DNA from: an uncultured Bacilli bacterium
Lineage (GTDB): Bacteria > Bacillota_I > Bacilli_A > RF39 > UBA660
Assembly (NCBI GenBank): GCA_934086315.1
Contig: CAKOHZ010000002.1
Span: forward strand, 62,001 to 126,000
Length of the DNA stretch: 64,000 nt
Direction: 5' to 3'
The stretch's first letter is position 1. Every line of letters begins with the position of its first letter. Positions 37,026 to 45,442 of this stretch are shown here, one piece after another. The position numbers and the translations under genes are program-made. The notes beneath the pieces are model-generated. The model saw nothing but the letters and a program-made list of their open reading frames with translations, made no database searches and was not told the origin of the DNA.

Positions 37026-38513
37026 ATGAAAAGAGAAGTATTAGTATTTATATATAAAAGAAAAAAAATTAAATCAAACGATGAAGTTGAAAGCTACACT
37101 TATGAGCCATCAGAAGTACTTCATGGTAAAGAAATTAACTATAATGGAAACAAAACATTCATAGATGACACAGGTAAATTTAATTACCCATTTATAGATG
37201 ATATATATAACTTTGATGATGAATATGTATATGCTTTCCCCGCTTATTTAGATGATTTATCACAAGGACAAAAAGATAAATTAACTAAAACACTAAAACG
37301 TGAATCAGAGGATTTTGACAAACACTTATTATTCCAATTATATATTCCAGGCGAAGCATCAGTTGAAACATTTGCATCAGATGATGGACTTGAAACTCAA
37401 ATAAGTATAAATCCTGATAGCTATGAAGGATTCGAAGAAATGATAACTAGTGAATATACTAAAGAAGTTAAAAAACTTAAAGAAGAACTTGCTAGTACTG
37501 ACAAAGAAAATAAAAAAACTAAAGCCCCAACTATAATAATACCAAAAATAATATACGCTGATGAATTATACAAAGCTGTCAGTAGAACAGTTATATGTCA
37601 AGATGAACAAATTAAAAAAATAGCAACTGAAGTTGCTAAAAATCAAAGATTACAAGATACAAGCTTAAAATCAAATATGTTAGTATGTGGACCTACTGGT
37701 GTTGGTAAAACGGAAATATTTAGAACAATTAGTAAAAAAACAAATTTGCCAATAACAATTGAAGACTCAACAGAATATACAGCCGCAAGCTACAAGGGAA
37801 AAGATGTAAGTGAAATGTTACTTCATCTATATGAAAACTCAGGTAAAGATATAGAAAGAGCACAAAGAGGTATTGTAGTAGTAGATGAAATAGATAAAAA
37901 AGTTTCTAAAGGAGATCATGCTACATTCACTTCAGCCGTTATACAATCACTACTTAAAATGATGGAAGGACACCAATACCAATTAATATCACCTGATGAT
38001 AAAGAAATAATTACATTTGATACTTCAAAACTAACATTTGCATTCCTAGGAGCATTCTCAGGCATAGAAGAATATTCAAGAACAAAAAGAGGTATAGGAT
38101 TCACTTCTCCTAAAGAAGAAATGCAAGATAACCGAGAAATATTTAATAATGAAACACTTAAAAAATTTGGTTTATTACCAGAATTTGTCGGTAGAAACGA
38201 TAACATAGTAGTAATGAATAGTCTAGATACTGAAGAATATATGAGAATTATAAAAGAATCAGATAAAAGTCAATTACTTCTATATAAAAAATTCTTTGAA
38301 TCAATCGGTATAGACTTTAAATACGACGAAAGAACAATAGAAGAAATAGCTAAAGAAGCTAAAAAACTAGGTATAGGCGCAAGAGGCATAAAAAGAATAG
38401 TAGAAAATGCTCTAGAAGTAGCAAACTACTACGCTTTATCAGAAGGACATCATAAAGAATTAATTATAAGTCCAGAAACAATTCATGATAGTAAACAATA
38501 TATACTAAAGTAA
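37026..38513 (+). CDS. ClpX-like AAA+ ATPase with a different N-terminal domain
   Basis: 495 aa. The C-terminal ~310 residues follow ClpX: VICQDEQIKKIATEV, Walker A GPTGVGKTE, TAASYKGKDVSEMLLHL (pore loop region), Walker B GIVVVDEIDKK, then FLGAFSGIEEY, RGIGF (the IGF tripeptide that docks ClpP in ClpX), KFGLLPEFVGRNDNIV and GARGIKRIVENAL. The ClpX zinc-binding domain is missing; instead there are ~180 acidic residues of unknown fold. It is probably an unfoldase that can use ClpP with other substrates. It overlaps the convergent gene at its 3' end by nine bases. Confidence 0.88.
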   Translation: MKREVLVFIYKRKKIKSNDEVESYTYEPSEVLHGKEINYNGNKTFIDDTGKFNYPFIDDIYNFDDEYVYAFPAYLDDLSQGQKDKLTKTLKRESEDFDKHLLFQLYIPGEASVETFASDDGLETQISINPDSYEGFEEMITSEYTKEVKKLKEELASTDKENKKTKAPTIIIPKIIYADELYKAVSRTVICQDEQIKKIATEVAKNQRLQDTSLKSNMLVCGPTGVGKTEIFRTISKKTNLPITIEDSTEYTAASYKGKDVSEMLLHLYENSGKDIERAQRGIVVVDEIDKKVSKGDHATFTSAVIQSLLKMMEGHQYQLISPDDKEIITFDTSKLTFAFLGAFSGIEEYSRTKRGIGFTSPKEEMQDNREIFNNETLKKFGLLPEFVGRNDNIVVMNSLDTEEYMRIIKESDKSQLLLYKKFFESIGIDFKYDERTIEEIAKEAKKLGIGARGIKRIVENALEVANYYALSEGHHKELIISPETIHDSKQYILK

Positions 38514-39299
38514 TAAATCATTAATACTAACAATATTATATCCTCTACTCTTTATATAATTAAGAGTTGCAGATAGTTCACTTAAATTAAATTCATTTTC
38601 CTTGATAAATATAATAATACCTTTATCAAGGATTTTTTTTGTATTAATTAATAAATCCTTTTCAATATAGTTAATAATATTTATACTATTTAGTTTTTTA
38701 TTCTTACACACTTCTATTATATCTTCATCCTTATTAGTACAATAAAACTCATTATGAAGTATCTTCATAAAATTATTAACATCTTCTTTATTCTTTCCCT
38801 TAAATAAAATATTACTATAATTACTTATACTATCTAAATTAGAATTTAACATTTCATAATTAAATAATAAGTTTAAAATATATCCTTTATTATCAGCTAT
38901 TTTCATCATCTTTAAGAAACTTTTACCATCATTAACATCTATTACTATACTAATATTATTTAAATAGTTATTGCCTCTAATAATATATTTATCCAAATTA
39001 TTCTTTTTAGATAATATGCATTCTTCATCTTTATATTCAATCAATTCTTTTTTAAACCCAATACCCTTCATATTAGAATAACTCTTATTCTTATTAACAC
39101 TAAGACCACTAAGTCCTAAAACGATTCCATCAGAAGTAATTTCACCTTCTCTACATTTATAATCATTATTAGATGCATACTCCACTATACTATCCATTAT
39201 CACATTATTATGTTCACTCATAGTAATAATCTTATCAGTATAATAAAAACTAAATAATACAAACATAGACACTAAAATATATTTATAATACTTTTTCAT
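38505..39299 (-). CDS. Degenerate polysaccharide-deacetylase-like membrane protein
   Basis: 264 aa with an N-terminal signal anchor (YKYILVSMFVLFSFYYTDKI). The domain order, ISIVIDVNDG near residue 117, MMKIADNKGYILNLLFNYEML, and the end LNYIKSRGYNIVSINDLLL, resembles NodB-type deacetylases, but the TFDDG motif is VIDVNDG and no zinc-binding His-x3-His motif is visible. It may be an inactive relative or a coincidence of pattern. Surface location is inferred. It sits directly downstream of the RSH-hydrolase gene. Confidence 0.6.
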   Translation of the reverse strand: MKKYYKYILVSMFVLFSFYYTDKIITMSEHNNVIMDSIVEYASNNDYKCREGEITSDGIVLGLSGLSVNKNKSYSNMKGIGFKKELIEYKDEECILSKKNNLDKYIIRGNNYLNNISIVIDVNDGKSFLKMMKIADNKGYILNLLFNYEMLNSNLDSISNYSNILFKGKNKEDVNNFMKILHNEFYCTNKDEDIIEVCKNKKLNSINIINYIEKDLLINTKKILDKGIIIFIKENEFNLSELSATLNYIKSRGYNIVSINDLLL

Positions 39300-39318
39300 A
39301 ATAAATTATATATATAAA

Positions 39319-39345
39319 AAGAAAGATTTATGATAAATCTTTCTT
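39319..39345 (-). terminator. Terminator of the RSH-hydrolase gene
   Basis: Twelve-base-pair stem AAGAAAGATTTA/TAAATCTTTCTT with a 3-base loop and UUUAUAU tail; the TAA stop begins the 3' arm. Confidence 0.9.
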
Positions 39346-40761
39346 AATAAGTGAAAGTGCTCTAGTAGTTTTAACTTTATCTTCCCATTCTCTTTTAGGA
39401 AGTCCATACTTATCAGTAAGTATTCTCACTCTATCTTTATTTTGAAGTATATAGTCATCTGCCACTTTTCTATCATTCACTATTGCTTGAGCCATACGAC
39501 TAGCATTCATAGGATCAAGTCTATAAGCAAAATCTACTGGAGTAGACCCAACTGGTAATTGAAGTACCTTTCCTTCGGTAGTATAAACATACACATTACC
39601 ACTAAATAGTTCTTTCTTAACTTGTTCTACAAATGACTTATTATCTTCATATTGTTTATCTATCTCTACTAGTGATTTAAAGAATTGACTTTTATTTTCA
39701 ACAACTTCTAGCATTCTTTTACTAGCATCATCTCCATATAGTTCCCAATATGCAGCTACACCATAACTATCTATTTTATCCATCTCTAATGTTCTTATTT
39801 GAGCTTGTACAAGCATATTATCAGGACCAAAAACTGTAGTATGTAAACATTGATACATATTGGTTTTAGGATTACATATATAATCTTTAAATTTACCATT
39901 TATTGGTTTATATAAACTATGAACATAACCTAATGAAGCATAACAATCACTTACTTCATCAACAATAACTTTAAGCGCTAATAAATCATGGATATTTTTT
40001 ATTTCTTGACCATCATATCTTTTTTTATAAATACCATATATATTTCTAATTCTAATTTTTATTTCATTAGGAATATCTTTTCTAGTTAATAATTCTCCTA
40101 TTTTATATGCCATATCATCAAGTATACTTCTACTTCTAAATAACAACTCATTAGTTTCATCACTAACTCTATTATATTCATCAGGAAGTAAATACTTAAG
40201 TGATAAATCTTCGAGTTCACACTTAAGTTGATAGACACCTAGATTATATGCAAGTGGTACAAATATCTCCATAGTTTCCATAGATATTTCTTTTTGTTTA
40301 TATTCTTTTTTATATTCAAGTGTCCTCATATTATGAAGTCTATCAGCAAGTTTAATAAGAACAACTCTAGCATCTTTAGTAACACTTGTAACAATTTTTC
40401 TAGTATTAGCATAACTTCTATCTTGCTTATTTGAAAAATTCATCTTAGATAATTTAGTGACACCATCCACTAGTTCAGCAATTTCAGAATTGAAATCATG
40501 AGCTATATCTTCTTTTTCTATTTTAGTATCCTCAATAGTATCATGAAGTAATGCAGCACACAATGTATCTTTATCAGCTTTCATTTCAGACAATATATAT
40601 GCCACAGTTAACGGGTGAGTTATATACTCTTCTCCACTTTCACGTACTTGGCCATTATGTAACTCTTTAGCATACTCATATGCTTTTATCACATCAGGAA
40701 TAATCATAGGATTATATTTTTCTACAGAATCTATTAATTCTTCTATAGTAGCACTTTTCAT
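39328..40761 (-). CDS. RSH protein with intact hydrolase and degenerate synthetase
   Basis: 477 aa, RelA/SpoT type with HD, synthetase and TGS domains, ending without the C-terminal helical/ACT part. Hydrolase residues are complete: His49 in THP, HDTIED at 73-78 (His, Asp, Glu, Asp), and Asp140 in LADRLHNMRTL. In the synthetase region the RxK motif is IRIR, DLLAL is followed by K instead of R, and the catalytic Glu of the EVQIRT motif is Gln319 (VQAQIRT). I infer a (p)ppGpp hydrolase without synthesis, the mirror of the Rel at 9.9 kb. GGAGGTG lies before the ATG, and a hairpin lies just upstream. Confidence 0.93.
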   Translation of the reverse strand: MKSATIEELIDSVEKYNPMIIPDVIKAYEYAKELHNGQVRESGEEYITHPLTVAYILSEMKADKDTLCAALLHDTIEDTKIEKEDIAHDFNSEIAELVDGVTKLSKMNFSNKQDRSYANTRKIVTSVTKDARVVLIKLADRLHNMRTLEYKKEYKQKEISMETMEIFVPLAYNLGVYQLKCELEDLSLKYLLPDEYNRVSDETNELLFRSRSILDDMAYKIGELLTRKDIPNEIKIRIRNIYGIYKKRYDGQEIKNIHDLLALKVIVDEVSDCYASLGYVHSLYKPINGKFKDYICNPKTNMYQCLHTTVFGPDNMLVQAQIRTLEMDKIDSYGVAAYWELYGDDASKRMLEVVENKSQFFKSLVEIDKQYEDNKSFVEQVKKELFSGNVYVYTTEGKVLQLPVGSTPVDFAYRLDPMNASRMAQAIVNDRKVADDYILQNKDRVRILTDKYGLPKREWEDKVKTTRALSLIKKDLS

Positions 40762-40781
40762 AACTCACCTCCATAAATAAA

Positions 40782-40807
40782 AAGTGACAACCAAAAAGTC
40801 ATCACTT
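40782..40807 (-). promoter_or_regulatory. Attenuator-like hairpin upstream of the RSH-hydrolase gene
   Basis: Ten-base-pair stem AAGTGATGAC/GTTGTCACTT (two G-U pairs), loop TTTTTG, then UUUAUUU, 21 bases from the ATG. Any transcript of the RSH gene must read through it, since no promoter fits between. It starts at the stop codon of a possible 27-codon leader ORF. Confidence 0.55.
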
Positions 40808-40889
40808 ATAGGCATAAAGAAATATTGTTAGTTATACATCTAACATAATTATTAGATTTGATTATATTACAACATAAATACTTCTCCAT
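40806..40889 (-). CDS. Possible 27-aa leader peptide
   Basis: Short frame with GAGG six bases before its ATG, 22 bases after a predicted start site. The peptide MEKYLCCNIIKSNNYVRCIT is followed by NNISLCL and a TAA that merges with the attenuator stem. Four Cys and five Asn codons stand out. A ribosome at the stop would block the hairpin. It could also be chance in AT-rich DNA; support is positional only. Confidence 0.4.
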   Translation of the reverse strand: MEKYLCCNIIKSNNYVRCITNNISLCL

Positions 40890-40918
40890 AAATTACCTCA
40901 ATAATAAATTTAATACTC

Positions 40919-40947
40919 ATATTAAAGGTTTTTTATTTAAAAGTCAA
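40919..40947 (-). promoter_or_regulatory. Promoter of the leader and RSH-hydrolase gene
   Basis: TTGACT, 17-base spacer, TAATAT on the minus strand, about 160 bases upstream of the RSH start codon. Confidence 0.7.
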
Positions 40948-40953
40948 CACTTT

Positions 40954-42069
40954 TTATAAATTAAATCTCTTTTTTAAAGCCATTGTATTTTCTTCTATTT
41001 TAGGAGTAATTATTTTACCTTCTACATAATCATCAAAATTTATACCTAAGCCTTCAATACATTGTCTAGGATTAGCTTCTCCTCTAGTCATTATAAATCT
41101 ATAAAAATCTTTCATATATTCTTTATAATTACCATCAGCTAACTTATGCATACAAAATGCTGTATAATATCCTAAACCATATAATAATTCTTCTCTTAAT
41201 TGAACTTTTTCACCACTTTGTAATAAAACATTTCCACAATAATCTATATCAGTTGTTCCATTATTTGCTCTTTCTTTCATTAAACTATGTATAGGGTAAA
41301 AACTATCACTAATTTTAAGTGCAACATCATTTATTTGTATTCTTGCCCCGTCAACATCTATTTTATTTTTTAGTAAATATTCATAAAGACCAATCTCAAA
41401 AAAAGCAGATGGTACCTCTAAAAATGTATCATTAAATAAAGACATTCTTTTATTTTGGGGAAACAAAAACATTTCTCTATCTATCGCATGACCAAATTCA
41501 TGAGCAGCAATACTTTGAGCATACGTATTAAGTATATTTGAAGATACAACTACATAACCAGATTTATTAATAGAACTACCTATAAATATTCCATCCCCAT
41601 CTTCAATTTCCAATCCAGTTTGTACTCTCTCTTCATCAAAATATCTCTTAACCATTTTATACTCTTTATCACCAAATAAAGAAAAATAACCTAATAATAT
41701 ATCTTTAAAATCCTTCTCACTATAAGTTCTAAAACAAGAAGAATATGGAGTATCTATACATCCAACTTTATCAAGCTCATCGCAATAGTTATCAAAAAGT
41801 GTATACCAAGTATATAAATACTCATCTAAATAATCACAAAACTTATCACAATTCCTATATGCTTTTGTATCTAACATTTTTTGTACTCTATCTGGTCTTA
41901 AAAATAAATTTTCATCTTCTAACTTAATACCAGATATCATTTCATATAAATTCATTAAAACTTCATAACAGGCATAATCATCTTTAATTGCATCCTTAGA
42001 TGGATGTCTTAAATAATAGTTTCTTAATTTATTTAAATCATCGCTCAAACGTCCAACATTTATTTTCAT
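40954..42069 (-). CDS. M3-like zinc metallopeptidase
   Basis: 371 aa without signal peptide. Zinc motif HEFGHAIDRE near residue 188 with a following Glu in LEVPSAFFEI about 25 residues on, and the later YGLGYYTAFCMHKL plus FIMTRGEANPRQCIEGLGINF, which follow the oligoendopeptidase F (M3) layout. Shorter than typical M3 (about 600 aa), so a compact or diverged member; substrates are probably short peptides. A CGGGGG ribosome site precedes the ATG. Similar in plan to the protein at 52.8-53.9 kb. Confidence 0.75.
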   Translation of the reverse strand: MKINVGRLSDDLNKLRNYYLRHPSKDAIKDDYACYEVLMNLYEMISGIKLEDENLFLRPDRVQKMLDTKAYRNCDKFCDYLDEYLYTWYTLFDNYCDELDKVGCIDTPYSSCFRTYSEKDFKDILLGYFSLFGDKEYKMVKRYFDEERVQTGLEIEDGDGIFIGSSINKSGYVVVSSNILNTYAQSIAAHEFGHAIDREMFLFPQNKRMSLFNDTFLEVPSAFFEIGLYEYLLKNKIDVDGARIQINDVALKISDSFYPIHSLMKERANNGTTDIDYCGNVLLQSGEKVQLREELLYGLGYYTAFCMHKLADGNYKEYMKDFYRFIMTRGEANPRQCIEGLGINFDDYVEGKIITPKIEENTMALKKRFNL

Positions 42070-42120
42070 ATATACCCCCGATAAAAGTATAATAACACAA
42101 TATAATATTTTTATAAAGAA

Positions 42121-42147
42121 AAAACAAGATTTTATTTATCTTGTTTT
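42121..42147 (-). terminator. Terminator of the protease-like operon
   Basis: Ten-base-pair stem AAAACAAGAT/ATCTTGTTTT with a U-rich tail about 20 bases after the 525-aa gene. Confidence 0.85.
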
Positions 42148-42167
42148 CTAAAAATTAAAAATAATTC

Positions 42168-43745
42168 TTAAATATATATATTTGTAACATCGTTAATAAT
42201 ATCATCAGTAATATTTATTCCATTACCTCTAATTTTAATAACCAAATATCCACCAGTATCTAATCTATATAATAATAATTTTATATTCGTATAATAATTA
42301 AATCTATCTATCGTTGTATTCGCAGTACCACCTACTTTAGACTCACCACCATCATAAACAATAAAATTCTTATTATTTATAGCTATATTTTTACCCTTAA
42401 CCAATTTTTGATATTTACCATAACTAGTACCAATAGTTGAATTAATAGTAGATATTAAATCATTTTCTTTCGTAACTATATTAGTTAAATTATACGTAAT
42501 AGTATAATTATATATTTGCTTATTTTCATTAAAAGAAAGTCCATAATTTTTAGTTTGATACACATTTTCATTAGATAACTGATACTCTTCATAATTATTA
42601 GGCAATTTAATAGATATTTCTTCAATAGTTTCATTATTTTTTCTCATTAAAGAACCAATAAGCATATTATTTTCTACTTTAGAAGTAATATACTTCGAGT
42701 ACTCTTTAATATCTTTAACTTTAAAACTATCAACTATATTCTTACTTATAGAACTATTAGTGCTATTAAATTCTAAACATAACGTATGATTTTTATCTAT
42801 TTTATAAAGTAAATTTATTTTTTCAACTTTTATAGAATTATTTTGATCAACATAATTAATTTTATAAACATAAGAATCATTACCATACTTAGTAATCACT
42901 TCACTATAATCAGAATAATTACTACTATCTTTACTACTATTTTTTAAACTATCTATAAAATCAAAAACATTACTATTAAATAAATTAACTGTTAAATTAA
43001 TATCACCATCTTCAGTGCTTAAAACAAATGAATCATAGGTAGAATCTATATTATTAAGTTTAAAGTTTTCAGGCAAAATGTATTTAATATAATAATTATT
43101 ATTAGCTATATCATATTCATTAGAACCTTTTAAACTATTATCTATTTCATTCTCATTAAATTTAATTTCTTGATTATTAATAGAAATTTTATTATTTAAT
43201 AAATAAGTTTCATTTTTAATTTTAAAATAATACAACACATCTAACGCATTATCAAGTAATATGTCACAATACTCATTTAATGCTTCATAAGTAAACACTA
43301 CTAATTTATTATTCTTTTTATACAAAGATACCAATACCTGGTTTTCATCATTTTCATATAGAAATTTATAACCACTATCACCATCTTTATTAATAAAAGT
43401 ATCTTTTGATAATAATCTATAATTAGTATTTTGTATTCCAATATCATATAAAATATTATCTACCATTTTATCAATAGTTAAAAACTTTTTTTCATCTTCT
43501 AAATATGATATTTTTATATTTATTTTAGCTTTTCTATTATATACTAATGAAACTTCCTCATTAGTATTTCTCTTTAATGTCCATGAACTATTATATTTTA
43601 AATAATAACTATCATTTTCATATTCTTTTATCTTTATTTTGTTGTTAAAGATAATATATAAGCATACACCAATTACTATTAAAATAACTATTATTATTAG
43701 AATTATATATTTCCTCATTCTATTTTTTATTTGTTTCTTGCTCAT
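42168..43745 (-). CDS. Membrane-anchored hypothetical protein, 525 aa
   Basis: Unrecognised. After a basic start, residues 13-35 form one membrane helix (YIILIIIVILIVIGVCLYII); the rest is an extracytoplasmic, Asn-rich protein that appears to contain three repeated beta-rich units (starts near 45, 210 and 345, each with YxLxYN/NYYIKY-type strands and short VFTY/LCLEF blocks). It overlaps the pseudoprotease gene by ATGA and is last of a three-gene operon. A role in a surface complex with its neighbours is inferred. Confidence 0.75.
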   Translation of the reverse strand: MSKKQIKNRMRKYIILIIIVILIVIGVCLYIIFNNKIKIKEYENDSYYLKYNSSWTLKRNTNEEVSLVYNRKAKINIKISYLEDEKKFLTIDKMVDNILYDIGIQNTNYRLLSKDTFINKDGDSGYKFLYENDENQVLVSLYKKNNKLVVFTYEALNEYCDILLDNALDVLYYFKIKNETYLLNNKISINNQEIKFNENEIDNSLKGSNEYDIANNNYYIKYILPENFKLNNIDSTYDSFVLSTEDGDINLTVNLFNSNVFDFIDSLKNSSKDSSNYSDYSEVITKYGNDSYVYKINYVDQNNSIKVEKINLLYKIDKNHTLCLEFNSTNSSISKNIVDSFKVKDIKEYSKYITSKVENNMLIGSLMRKNNETIEEISIKLPNNYEEYQLSNENVYQTKNYGLSFNENKQIYNYTITYNLTNIVTKENDLISTINSTIGTSYGKYQKLVKGKNIAINNKNFIVYDGGESKVGGTANTTIDRFNYYTNIKLLLYRLDTGGYLVIKIRGNGINITDDIINDVTNIYI

Positions 43746-45442
43746 AATTTCACCATCACTATTATTAAGTAATTAAATTCTTCCATAATAATTACCTTAT
43801 ATGAATCATTTGTATATATCATCTTAGAATTGCTATCTAGTATTAATTTATAGCCATCTTTAATTAATTGATTTCTAAAAGAATGAGATAAATTCATAGA
43901 AGATATATAAGAAAAAACATCATTCTTGTATCTTAAACTTACTATTCCATTTTTATAATTAGCTTTAACTAGTTCTAAATTAATATTATTTTCAACATCA
44001 CCTATTTTTTTATATTTATTCCATTTTGTTCTAGGTATTTGGTCTATTACTTTATCACTAGAGTATTTAACATAATAATATTTACTTTTTAATTCTTGAA
44101 ATTTTATAGCTTTAATATCTTCAAAACTTAACTCATTAAATTTGTTTTGAACTTCTTTAAGTGCATTTACATTTATAGCAACACTTGTACTAGTATTAGT
44201 CATTAATGAAGTATTAAGGCCAATTACTTGACCATTACTATTAAACACAGGGCTTCCTTCATCAGTTTCAGTTAATGGTATTGATGTTTGAATATAGTTA
44301 TCTTTAGAAACTATTATTCCCTTTTGAGTTACAAATCCAACACCACTTTTACTACTAAGTACTAAAATAGGATCCTCTACATTATAATTATCATTGACAA
44401 GTGAAACACAAGTATTACTTTTTTCATCAAGTTTTAAAACAGCTAAATTGGCTTCAGGATTTATAGTAACAACACCATCTAATTTATAACTAACTCCATA
44501 ATTATTTCTAATAGTTATATCTTGAGCATTAACAAAAGCTTTCTCTAAAAATGACCAAGTAGTTAAAACTAATCCATCATTTATAAATATACCATTAGCA
44601 CTACCAACAATACTACTATTATAAATAGCATCTAAATAAACAATATTATCTTTATTTTTAACGTATGTATTTAAAATATTACTATCTGGCATATTATTAA
44701 GTTTATCATATTTATATATACTAGTAGCACCACTATTATAAGAAGCTATAGCGACTTTTCTAGCCTCATTCTCTTTTAATTTTTCTAGATAATTACTTAC
44801 ATCATTAGTAACTTCATAATATACATACGCAAGATAATACTCATTATTAACTTTAACAAAATAATAGTAAATTACCATATCATTATTAACGTTTGAGTAT
44901 TCATATTTAGTATTATTTTCCAAATTCATAGATACATCTGTTAAAGTAATTGACGTAATAACCAAATCATCAACAGTATTAATCACTATATTTTTATAAT
45001 TATTATAAACAACATTTAAATTATTCATTTTGTTAAACATATTAGGTACAACTGTCTTTGAAACACTACTGAGTTCATCTACTAAAGCGTTATTATCAAC
45101 ATCATCTTTTTTATAATGATCATAAAGAGTTAAATTCAAATAATCTTGATGTCTATTGTAATACTCTTCATCATTTTCATTTTTGTTATTTGGATACCCC
45201 AACAATAAATAAGTAGTTTTTTTAACTAATGACTCTATTTTATTTTTTTCATCATCATAACTATCATCAATTTTATAAGTTAATTTATACATTTCATCAA
45301 AATTATTTAATATATTATTCTCTTTAACATTATTTAATTTACTAGAATTAAAATCAAAATTAAATCCAAGATTTAAAGCAAATACAACTGATACAAATAA
45401 AGTAAAAGAACATATACCAAATATTAATTTATTCTTCTTCAT
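43742..45442 (-). CDS. HtrA-fold pseudoprotease, membrane anchored
   Basis: 566 aa; N-terminal signal anchor (IFGICSFTLFVSVVFALNLG), a ~230-residue domain of unknown type, then a trypsin-like (S1C/HtrA) domain: NGIFINDGLVLTTWSFLEKA, NPEANLAVLKLDE, and TDEGSPVFNSNGQVIGLNTS. All catalytic positions are changed: the TN-x-HV His is in TTWSFL, the DLAV Asp is Asn, and the GNSGGP Ser is Glu (TDEGSP). A third, unknown domain follows. I infer a non-catalytic scaffold or binding protein. Adjacent to the metallopeptidase gene (stop and start touch). Confidence 0.8.
   Translation of the reverse strand: MKKNKLIFGICSFTLFVSVVFALNLGFNFDFNSSKLNNVKENNILNNFDEMYKLTYKIDDSYDDEKNKIESLVKKTTYLLLGYPNNKNENDEEYYNRHQDYLNLTLYDHYKKDDVDNNALVDELSSVSKTVVPNMFNKMNNLNVVYNNYKNIVINTVDDLVITSITLTDVSMNLENNTKYEYSNVNNDMVIYYYFVKVNNEYYLAYVYYEVTNDVSNYLEKLKENEARKVAIASYNSGATSIYKYDKLNNMPDSNILNTYVKNKDNIVYLDAIYNSSIVGSANGIFINDGLVLTTWSFLEKAFVNAQDITIRNNYGVSYKLDGVVTINPEANLAVLKLDEKSNTCVSLVNDNYNVEDPILVLSSKSGVGFVTQKGIIVSKDNYIQTSIPLTETDEGSPVFNSNGQVIGLNTSLMTNTSTSVAINVNALKEVQNKFNELSFEDIKAIKFQELKSKYYYVKYSSDKVIDQIPRTKWNKYKKIGDVENNINLELVKANYKNGIVSLRYKNDVFSYISSMNLSHSFRNQLIKDGYKLILDSNSKMIYTNDSYKVIIMEEFNYLIIVMVKL

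Noticed and set aside
40806..40889. Treating the 27-codon frame as a stand-alone gene.
   Set aside because: No independent support beyond position and ribosome site; kept only as a possible leader.
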